Source of the DNA: Mycobacterium malmoense
GTDB taxonomy: Bacteria; Actinomycetota; Actinomycetes; Mycobacteriales; Mycobacteriaceae
Direction of reading: 5' to 3'
DNA: 64,000 bases
NCBI RefSeq assembly: GCF_019645855.1
Contig: NZ_CP080999.1
Span: 2,480,001 to 2,544,000 of the forward strand
In this document: piece by piece, positions 44,895-52,482 of the stretch
How positions within the stretch are numbered: the first letter of the stretch is position 1
How the letters are laid out: each line of letters starts with the position of its first letter
Position numbers and translations under genes: made by a program
Notes under the pieces: generated by a model
Told to the model about the DNA's origin: nothing
Database searches by the model: none
The model's input: only the letters and a program-made list of their open reading frames with translations

Positions 44895-46700
44895 GTGTGT
44901 GGAGCCACCGGTGAGGTTCGACTCGACGGCAAGGTCCCCGACATAGCGGCGGTGTCAGCAATGGCGGCCGTGATGGCACGAAGGGGGCCGGATGGGGCGG
45001 GCGCCTGGTCACAGGGCCGGGTCGCCCTCGGTCACCGGCGCCTCAAGATCATTGACCTGACCGAGGCCGGCGCCCAGCCGATGGTCGACGCCGAGCTCGG
45101 CCTGACGATCGCCTGGAACGGCTGCGTCTACAACTATAAGGAACTCCGACGCGAGCTCATAGGGTACGGCTACCGGTTTTTCTCGCACAGTGACACCGAG
45201 GTTCTGCTCAAGGCCTACCATCGCTGGGGCGACGACTTCGTCGGCCGCCTCCAGGGCATGTTCGCCTTCGCCATCGTCGAAAGAGACAGCGGTCGGGTGT
45301 TGCTCGGCCGGGACCGGCTCGGTATCAAACCCCTGTACCTCACCGTGGACGGTCGCCGGATCCGGTTCGCGTCGACGCTTCCCGCGCTGCTGGCCGGCGG
45401 CGGCGTCGACACCCGGATCGACGCGACAGCGCTGCACCACTACATGACCTTTCACTCGGTGGTGCCGGCACCGCTGACCATCCTGCGCGGAGTACGCAAG
45501 GTCCCGCCCGCGTCGCTGCTCGCCATCGAGCCCGACGGCCGGCGCACCCTCACCACCTACTGGACGCCGGACTTCAGCAGGCGCGACGACCGTTCCGGCT
45601 GGTCCGAGCGTGACTGGGAGGACGCCGTGCTGTCGGCGCTGCGGCTCGCGGTCGAGCGCCGCCTCGTCGCCGACGTGCCGGTCGGCTGCCTGCTGTCCGG
45701 CGGCGTCGACTCCAGCCTGATCGTCGGCCTGCTCGCCGAGGCCGGCCAGCACGGGCTGTCCACCTTCTCCATCGGCTTCGAGTCGGCGGGTGGCGTCGAG
45801 GGCGACGAGTTCCGCTGGTCGGACATCATCGCCGAACGCTTCGACACCGACCACCACCAGATCCGCATCGGAACCGACCGGATGCTGCCCGCGCTCGACG
45901 GGGCGATCGGCGCGATGAGCGAGCCGATGGTCAGCCACGACTGCGTCGCCTTCTACCTGCTCAGCCAGGAAGTGTCGCGCCACGTGAAGGTCGTGCAGTC
46001 AGGTCAGGGCGCCGACGAGGTGTTCGCCGGCTACCACTGGTACCCGCCGATGGGTTCGCCGGCCGCCGCCACGCTTGAGGGCTCGGTCGCCCAATACCGC
46101 GGCGCCTTCTTCGACCGCGACACGGCGGGCGTCGAGGCCCTCGTGGGGCCGGGCAACCTGCCGCAGGGCGATCCCAGCGAACGGCTCGTCGCCGAGCACT
46201 TCGCGCGCCCCGGTGCCGAAACCGGCATCGACCGCGCGCTGCGGCTCGACACAACCGTGATGCTGGTGGACGACCCGGTGAAGCGGGTCGACAACATGAC
46301 CATGGCCTGGGGATTGGAGGGCCGGGTTCCGTTCCTCGACCACGAGTTGGTCGAACTGGCGGCGACCTGCCCCCCGGAGCTGAAGACCGCACACGATGGC
46401 AAGGGCGTCCTCAAAGAGGCTGCGCGACGGGTGATTCCATCGGAGGTCATCGATCGGCCCAAGGGTTATTTCCCGGTTCCCGCGCTGACCCACCTCGAAG
46501 GGCCATACCTCGACATGGTTCGCGACGCTCTCTATGCGCCGATCGCCAAGGAGCGTGGGCTGTTTCGCGCAGAAGCGGTCGATGCGCTGCTGGCCGACCC
46601 CAATGGCAGGCTGACCCCGCTTCGGGGCAATGAACTCTGGCAGATCGCCCTGCTCGAGCTCTGGTTGCAGCGCCACGGTGTGACGGGGCCGGTGGCATGA
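44895..46700 (+). CDS. N-acetylglutaminylglutamine amidotransferase (asparagine synthetase-like)
   Basis: A 601-residue enzyme with an Ntn glutaminase domain and an asparagine-synthetase ATP domain. Starting at GTG 44895 gives MCGATGEV, placing the catalytic cysteine at position 2, which decides the start; longer frames would bury it. Glutaminase motifs are RRGPDGAGAW and GHRRLKIIDLT; the synthetase P-loop is CLLSGGVDSSLIVG. The overlap of four bases with the next gene, a GNAT/ATP-grasp ligase, identifies it as the amidating enzyme of N-acetylglutaminylglutamine amide synthesis, an osmolyte pathway known from Sinorhizobium and Pseudomonas. On its own it would be called AsnB. Confidence 0.88.
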   Translation: MCGATGEVRLDGKVPDIAAVSAMAAVMARRGPDGAGAWSQGRVALGHRRLKIIDLTEAGAQPMVDAELGLTIAWNGCVYNYKELRRELIGYGYRFFSHSDTEVLLKAYHRWGDDFVGRLQGMFAFAIVERDSGRVLLGRDRLGIKPLYLTVDGRRIRFASTLPALLAGGGVDTRIDATALHHYMTFHSVVPAPLTILRGVRKVPPASLLAIEPDGRRTLTTYWTPDFSRRDDRSGWSERDWEDAVLSALRLAVERRLVADVPVGCLLSGGVDSSLIVGLLAEAGQHGLSTFSIGFESAGGVEGDEFRWSDIIAERFDTDHHQIRIGTDRMLPALDGAIGAMSEPMVSHDCVAFYLLSQEVSRHVKVVQSGQGADEVFAGYHWYPPMGSPAAATLEGSVAQYRGAFFDRDTAGVEALVGPGNLPQGDPSERLVAEHFARPGAETGIDRALRLDTTVMLVDDPVKRVDNMTMAWGLEGRVPFLDHELVELAATCPPELKTAHDGKGVLKEAARRVIPSEVIDRPKGYFPVPALTHLEGPYLDMVRDALYAPIAKERGLFRAEAVDALLADPNGRLTPLRGNELWQIALLELWLQRHGVTGPVA

Positions 46701-48493
46701 CCGCCTTCGAACCCTCGGGCGACCACACCGAGGCGATCACCCTGGGCCTGCACGACGCGTCGCCGCCGGACCTGGTCGACGCGATGGCCAAGGACGTCGA
46801 GCTCGAATTAGGTTGGGGCCGGCTTATTTTCGGTCAAACCTTCGCCGATGCTCACGAGCTGGTCGAGGCGCTGCGGCGGGAAGGACCCGGGCGCCGCGAC
46901 ATCTGCATCTACGCGCGCGAATCCCACGTGGTGGTTGCCGAAGCGCCGACCGAGCTGTTCATTGACCCCAGTCATACCTATCGGCTGCGCTTCACCGATT
47001 CAATGACGCAGGAAGACTTCGCACGGTCGCCGCTCGGCGTGACCGTGTGCACGCTCAACGACGCTGTCGATGCCGATGCCATGAACCGCGTTTATGTGCG
47101 TTGCGGAATGGTCCCGGCGCCCATCGACGTGATCTGGGACAACCATCTGCATGCGCCGGCGGTGACCTACCTGCTGGCGGTGCGTGACGAGGACGGTGCC
47201 GTGGTGGGCACCGTAACCGGCGTCGACCATGAGTTGCTGTTCTCCGATCCCGAGCAAGGGTCGAGCCTGTGGACCCTGGCCGTCGACCCTGCCGCCGGAC
47301 TCCCCGGGATCGGTGGAGCCCTCACCCGAGCTTTGGCGGAGCACTTCCGCGGCGCCGGTCGCGCCTACATGGATCTGTCGGTCGCCCACGACAATGCCGC
47401 CGCCATCGCCCTCTACGAGAAGCTGGGTTTCCGCCGCGTTCCGGTGTTGGCGATCAAACGCAAGAACGCGATCAACGAGCCGCTGTTCAGCCCGCCCCCG
47501 GAGACGGTCGACGACCTCAATCCCTATGCCCGGATCATCGCCGATGAGGCGCTGCGCCGCGGAATCTGGGTCGAGGTCCTGGATGCCGAGACCGGCGAGA
47601 TGCGACTCACCCACGGGGGCCGCAGCGTGGTCACCCGTGAATCGCTGTCCGAATACACCTCGGCGATCGCCATGTGTCGGTGCGACGACAAGCGTTTGAC
47701 GCGCCGCCTCGTTTCGGAGGCGGGCATCACCGTGCCCCGCGCCCGCCTGGCCAGCTTCGACGAGGGGGACTACACGTTTTTGACCGAGGTCGGGGAGGTC
47801 GTCGTCAAACCGACTCGGGGGGAGCAGGGCAAGGGCATCACCGTCGGGGTGACGGCCGACCACGGTCCTGACGAGCTCGCCACCGCCCTCGCGCGGGCGC
47901 GACAGCAATATCCGGAGGTGCTGATTGAGCAACGGGTGACCGGCGACGACCTCCGGTTGGTGGTGATCGACGGCCGGGTAGTCGCCGCCGCGCTGCGGAT
48001 ACCCCCCGAGATCATCGGCACGGGTGAGCACAGAATCCGCGACTTGATCGCGGCCGAAAGCCGCCGGCGCTCCGCGGCCACCGGTGGTGAGTCCCGCATC
48101 CCGATCGATGACATCACCGAAGCGACGGTCGCCGAAGCCGGCTGGAGACTGGACGATGTGCTGCCCCAGGGCACCCGGCTTCTCGTGCGGCGCACCGCCA
48201 ACTTGCACCAGGGCGGCACCATCCATGACGTCACCGCGCAGGTGAATCCGGAACTCTGCCGGGTGGCGGTGACGGCCGCCGAGGCGATCGGTATCCCGGT
48301 GACCGGCATCGACCTCCTCGTGCCCGATGTCACCGGCGCCGACTACGCCTTCATCGAGGCCAACGAGCGACCGGGACTGGCCAACCACGAACCCCAACCC
48401 ACGGCAGCGGCTTTCATCGACTTCCTATTTCCCGGCCACCCCGGCCAGCCGCCGGCCTGGATTCCCGAGGAGTCGCGCCCTGACCGTGACTGA
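46697..48493 (+). CDS. ngg: N-acetylglutaminylglutamine synthetase (GNAT/ATP-grasp)
   Basis: A 598-residue two-domain ligase. Residues ~100-270 form a GNAT acetyltransferase (LWTLAVDPAAGLPGIGGALT, then DNAAAIALYEKLGFRRVPV), and ~290-590 an ATP-grasp domain like cyanophycin or glutathione synthetases (VVVKPTRGEQGKGITVGV, then VTGIDLLVPD and YAFIEANERPGLANHE). This fusion is the NAGGN synthetase of the osmoadaptation pathway: it acetylates glutamine and joins a second glutamine, and the amidotransferase encoded upstream caps it. Four-base overlap (ATGA) with that gene. Full length for the family. Confidence 0.9.
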   Translation: MTAFEPSGDHTEAITLGLHDASPPDLVDAMAKDVELELGWGRLIFGQTFADAHELVEALRREGPGRRDICIYARESHVVVAEAPTELFIDPSHTYRLRFTDSMTQEDFARSPLGVTVCTLNDAVDADAMNRVYVRCGMVPAPIDVIWDNHLHAPAVTYLLAVRDEDGAVVGTVTGVDHELLFSDPEQGSSLWTLAVDPAAGLPGIGGALTRALAEHFRGAGRAYMDLSVAHDNAAAIALYEKLGFRRVPVLAIKRKNAINEPLFSPPPETVDDLNPYARIIADEALRRGIWVEVLDAETGEMRLTHGGRSVVTRESLSEYTSAIAMCRCDDKRLTRRLVSEAGITVPRARLASFDEGDYTFLTEVGEVVVKPTRGEQGKGITVGVTADHGPDELATALARARQQYPEVLIEQRVTGDDLRLVVIDGRVVAAALRIPPEIIGTGEHRIRDLIAAESRRRSAATGGESRIPIDDITEATVAEAGWRLDDVLPQGTRLLVRRTANLHQGGTIHDVTAQVNPELCRVAVTAAEAIGIPVTGIDLLVPDVTGADYAFIEANERPGLANHEPQPTAAAFIDFLFPGHPGQPPAWIPEESRPDRD

Positions 48494-48547
48494 GGCTTGC
48501 GATACGCCGTGCTTGGGTAACCCGTCGTTCACCCCGATCGGAGCCAG

Positions 48548-50029
48548 ATGAGCGCCAGCGCGCAAACCGCAACCATCACGACGCATGTGCCGGCGCGGTT
48601 GGACCGGCTGCCCTGGTCGCGGTTTCATTGGCGCGTCGTCATCGGGCTCGGCGGTGTCTGGATCCTCGACGGGCTCGAGGTCACGATGGTCGGCAACGTG
48701 TCGTCTCGCCTCACGGAGAAGAGCAGCGGCATCGACCTCAACGCCGCACAGATCGGCGTGGCGGCGGCCTTCTACATCGCCGGCGCCTGCCTGGGCGCGT
48801 TGTTCTTCGGTCACCTGACGGACCGCTTTGGGCGGCGCAACCTGTTCATGCTGACCCTCGCGGTGTACCTGACCGCCACCGTCGCGACCGCATTCGCCTT
48901 CGCGCCTTGGTATTTCTTCATCGCGCGCTTCGTCACCGGCTCCGGCATCGGGGGCGAATACGCCGCGATCAACTCGGCGATCGACGAGTTGATCCCCGCG
49001 CGGGTGCGCGGTCGCGTGGACCTGGTGATCAACGGGACATACTGGCTGGGTTCGGCCGCCGGGGCGGCAGGCGCACTGGTCCTTCTGGACACGTCGAACT
49101 TCCCGGCCAACATCGGATGGCGGCTCGCCTTCGGCCTGGGGGCCATTTTCGGCATCTTCGTCCTGCTCGTCCGCCGCAACGTTCCGGAAAGTCCGCGGTG
49201 GTTGTTCATTCACGGGCGCGACGAGGAAGCGGAGCGGATCGTCGGCGAAATAGAAGGCGAAGTGCAGCGAGAAACCGGCCAACCGCTGCCCGAGCCGCAA
49301 GGGCCCCCGCTCAAAATCCGTCAGCGCCAGACGATTTCGTTCCGAGAGATCGCCCGGGTGGCATTTACACTCTACCCGCGGCGCGCCGTTCTCGGGCTGG
49401 CGCTGTTCATCGGGCAGGCGTTCCTGTACAACGGCGTGACGTTCAACCTGGGCACGCTGTTGAGCGGGTTCTACGGAGTCCCATCCGCAAAGGTGCCACT
49501 GTTCTTCATCCTGTGGGCGCTCAGCAATTTCGTCGGCCCCGTGGTGCTCGGGCGGCTGTTCGACACCGTCGGCCGCAAGCCGATGATCACCCTGTCCTAC
49601 GTTGGTTCGGCCGTCGTGGCGGTCGTCCTCGCCATCCTGTTCGTGACCCAAACGGGTGGTGCCTGGACGTTCATCGTCGTGCTTGCGGTGGTGTTCTTCG
49701 TGGCCTCGGCGGGTGCGAGCGCGGCCTACCTGACCGTCAGCGAGATCTTCCCGATGGAGACCAGGGCGCTGGCGATCGCGTTTTTCTACGCGGTGGGCAC
49801 CGCGATCGGCGGCATCACCGGCCCGCTGCTGTTCGGTCAGTTGATCAACTCCGGCCAGCGCGGCCAGGTGGTCTGGTCATTTTTGATCGGAGCGGCGGTG
49901 ATGGCAGTTGCCGGCCTGATCGAACTGTGGCTCGGTGTCGCGGCCGAACGACGCTCGCTGGAAGATCTGGCATTGCCCTTGACGGTGGCCCACGCCGAGC
50001 CCGAGGACGACCAGGCCGAGCATGTCTAG
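48548..50029 (+). CDS. MFS transporter (sugar-porter-like)
   Basis: A 493-residue major facilitator with twelve membrane segments. Loop 2-3 motif GHLTDRFGRRNLFML and the matching loop 8-9 GRLFDTVGRKPMITL are clear, plus PESPRWLFIHGRDEEAERIV in the central loop. Substrate not readable. It begins 54 bases after the NAGGN synthetase gene on the same strand and is probably co-transcribed, so movement of the osmolyte, its precursor or another solute is possible. In Pseudomonas the third gene of such operons is a peptidase instead, so this arrangement differs. Confidence 0.85.
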   Translation: MSASAQTATITTHVPARLDRLPWSRFHWRVVIGLGGVWILDGLEVTMVGNVSSRLTEKSSGIDLNAAQIGVAAAFYIAGACLGALFFGHLTDRFGRRNLFMLTLAVYLTATVATAFAFAPWYFFIARFVTGSGIGGEYAAINSAIDELIPARVRGRVDLVINGTYWLGSAAGAAGALVLLDTSNFPANIGWRLAFGLGAIFGIFVLLVRRNVPESPRWLFIHGRDEEAERIVGEIEGEVQRETGQPLPEPQGPPLKIRQRQTISFREIARVAFTLYPRRAVLGLALFIGQAFLYNGVTFNLGTLLSGFYGVPSAKVPLFFILWALSNFVGPVVLGRLFDTVGRKPMITLSYVGSAVVAVVLAILFVTQTGGAWTFIVVLAVVFFVASAGASAAYLTVSEIFPMETRALAIAFFYAVGTAIGGITGPLLFGQLINSGQRGQVVWSFLIGAAVMAVAGLIELWLGVAAERRSLEDLALPLTVAHAEPEDDQAEHV

Positions 50030-50285
50030 AATCTAGAAGAAGTTAAATAATCCGGATATGGCATTGAGCGTCCGGCTGATGTCGACGGCGTCGTACCTGT
50101 CGTACCTGGAGACGGCCATCGTGGTCGAAGCGCGATTCGGCGAACCGGGAGGGCGTGAGTTAGACCTGTGGCTTGGTCTCCACTGTTGACACCGGCGTAA
50201 CAGGCTTGCCATCGAACGCGCCTACGGTGAGTCGGTCCACCTTGCGTCACGCAAAAACGGTGGAGCCCCAGCGATAGGAACTCAA

Positions 50286-52463
50286 TTGAGCGGAAACGCA
50301 GTCCGCCTGCAAGCGATCAACAACGTCGAGGCCTATGTCCCGCCGGCCGTCAGCTTCGTGCCCGGCGAAGCCCCCGGCGAGATCTTCGGCTCGAACGTTT
50401 TCACCAAGGCCGAGATGCAGGCGCGGCTGCCCAAGTCGGTGTACAAGTCCGTCGCGGCGACGATCGAGAAGGGGGCCAAGCTCGACCCGGCCATCGCCGA
50501 CTCGGTCGCGGCGGCGATGAAGGACTGGGCGCTGGAGAAGGGCGCCACCCACTACGCCCACGTGTTCTACCCAATGACCGGCCTGACCGCCGAAAAGCAC
50601 GACAGCTTCTTGGAACCCATCTCCGACGGGCAGACGCTCGCCGAGTTCGCCGGCAAGACCCTCATCCAGGGCGAGCCCGACGCCTCCAGCTTTCCCTCGG
50701 GCGGGCTGCGGAGCACCTTCGAGGCACGCGGCTACACGGGCTGGGACGTGACCAGCCCGGCCTACGTTCTGGAGAATCCGAACGGGAACACCCTATGCAT
50801 CCCAACGGTATTCGTATCGATGACCGGTGAGGCGCTGGACTACAAGACGCCGCTGCTGCGCAGCCAGCAAGCCATGGGCATCCACGCCGAGCGCATCCTG
50901 AAGCTGTTCGGCCACAAGGACGTAGACAAGATCGTCTCGTTCTGCGGGCCGGAGCAGGAGTACTTCCTGGTCGATCGGCACTTTTTCGTGGCGCGGCCGG
51001 ACCTGGTCAACGCCGGTCGCACGGTGTTCGGCGCCAAACCGCCCAAGGGCCAGGAGTTCGACGACCACTACTTCGGCGCGATCCCCGAACGCGTCCTGGG
51101 CTTCATGATGGACACCGAGCGGGAGCTGTTCAAACTCGGGATCCCCGCCAAGACCCGGCACAACGAGGTGGCGCCCGGCCAGTTCGAGGTGGCGCCGATG
51201 TTCGAGCGGGCCAACATCGCCTCCGACCATCAGCAACTGCTGATGACGGTCTTCAAGACACTGGCCAGGAAGCACGGCATGGAATGCCTGTTCCACGAAA
51301 AGCCGTTCGCCGGCGTCAACGGATCGGGTAAGCACGTCAACTTCTCGGTGGGTAGCGCCGAGTTGGGCTCGCTGCTCGTGCCCGGCGATACCCCCCACGA
51401 GAACGCCCAGTTCCTGGTGTTCTGCGCCGCGGTGATCCGCGCCGTGCACAAGTTCGCCGGCCTGCTTCGTGTTTCGGTCGCGTCGGCCACCAACGACCAT
51501 CGCTTGGGAGCCAACGAGGCACCCCCGGCGATCATCTCGATCTTCCTCGGTGAACAGCTCGCCGATGTGTTCGAGCAGATCGCCAAGGGCGCGGCCACGT
51601 CGTCAAAAGGCAAGGGCACCATGATCATTGGTGTCGACACGCTGCCACCGCTGCCGACCGATCCGGGTGACCGCAACCGCACCAGCCCGTTCGCTTTCAC
51701 CGGCAACCGATTCGAGTTCCGGGCACCCGGCTCCGGTCAGACGGTTGCCGTGCCCATGATCGTTCTCAACACGATCATGGCGGACTCGTTCGACCACATG
51801 GCAACGATCCTGGAGAAGGCCGTCGAAGACGGTGAGGACTTCGATGTGGCGGTGCAGAGGCTGCTCACCGATGTCATCACCGAACACGGCGACGTGGTGT
51901 ACAACGGCGACGGATATTCGGAGAAGTGGCAGATCGAGGCGGCCGAGCGAGGGCTGCCGAACCTCAAGACCACGCTGGACGCGATTCCGGAGCTGATCAA
52001 GCCGGCGGCGGTCGAAGTGTTCGAGAAATACGGGGTTTTCAGTGAACGTGAGCTGCATAGCCGCTACGAGGTCCGCCTGGAGCAGTACGCCCTGACCATC
52101 GCGGTCGAGGCCAAGCTGACGCTGGAGATTGGGACGACGGTCATCCTGCCGGCCGCGATCCGCTACCAGACCGAGCTCGCGCAGAACGTCGCGACCTTGA
52201 AGGCCGCCGGTGTGGAGCCGAGTATGACTGCGCTGGAAATGGTTTCGGCGCCACTTGCCAATCTCACCGCGGCACTGAGCACGCTCAAGACGGCGCTGTC
52301 CGATCTCTCGGCAGAGTCGGCGCTCGACGAGGCGAGGCATGCACAGCAGGTGCTGTTGCCGGCGATGGAGGCGGCGCGGGCGGCCGTTGACACGCTGGAA
52401 AGTGTTGTGGCCGATGACTTGTGGCCGCTTCCTACCTACCAGGAGATGCTCTACATCCTGTAA
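50286..52463 (+). CDS. glnN: Glutamine synthetase type III
   Basis: A 725-residue GSIII. Hallmarks are the N-terminal extension with FGSNVFTKAEMQARLPKSVY, the ATP/metal region FCGPEQEYFLVDRHFF, the block RHNEVAPGQFEVAPMFERAN, and KPFAGVNGSGKHVNFSVG in place of the GSI pattern. It condenses glutamate and ammonia. The start is TTG at 50286. GSIII is unusual beside the GlnA1/GlnA2-type GSI enzymes typical of mycobacteria. It lies directly after the NAGGN genes, whose product needs two glutamines plus a glutamine amide donor, so local glutamine supply is a sensible job (inference). The 256-base gap before it suggests its own promoter. Confidence 0.94.
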   Translation: MSGNAVRLQAINNVEAYVPPAVSFVPGEAPGEIFGSNVFTKAEMQARLPKSVYKSVAATIEKGAKLDPAIADSVAAAMKDWALEKGATHYAHVFYPMTGLTAEKHDSFLEPISDGQTLAEFAGKTLIQGEPDASSFPSGGLRSTFEARGYTGWDVTSPAYVLENPNGNTLCIPTVFVSMTGEALDYKTPLLRSQQAMGIHAERILKLFGHKDVDKIVSFCGPEQEYFLVDRHFFVARPDLVNAGRTVFGAKPPKGQEFDDHYFGAIPERVLGFMMDTERELFKLGIPAKTRHNEVAPGQFEVAPMFERANIASDHQQLLMTVFKTLARKHGMECLFHEKPFAGVNGSGKHVNFSVGSAELGSLLVPGDTPHENAQFLVFCAAVIRAVHKFAGLLRVSVASATNDHRLGANEAPPAIISIFLGEQLADVFEQIAKGAATSSKGKGTMIIGVDTLPPLPTDPGDRNRTSPFAFTGNRFEFRAPGSGQTVAVPMIVLNTIMADSFDHMATILEKAVEDGEDFDVAVQRLLTDVITEHGDVVYNGDGYSEKWQIEAAERGLPNLKTTLDAIPELIKPAAVEVFEKYGVFSERELHSRYEVRLEQYALTIAVEAKLTLEIGTTVILPAAIRYQTELAQNVATLKAAGVEPSMTALEMVSAPLANLTAALSTLKTALSDLSAESALDEARHAQQVLLPAMEAARAAVDTLESVVADDLWPLPTYQEMLYIL

Positions 52464-52482
52464 TCAGCGCGGAGCACACCCC

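Noticed and set aside
50030..50285. Small gene between the MFS and GSIII genes
   Set aside because: Open frames lack ribosome sites and family similarity; probably promoter and terminator DNA only.
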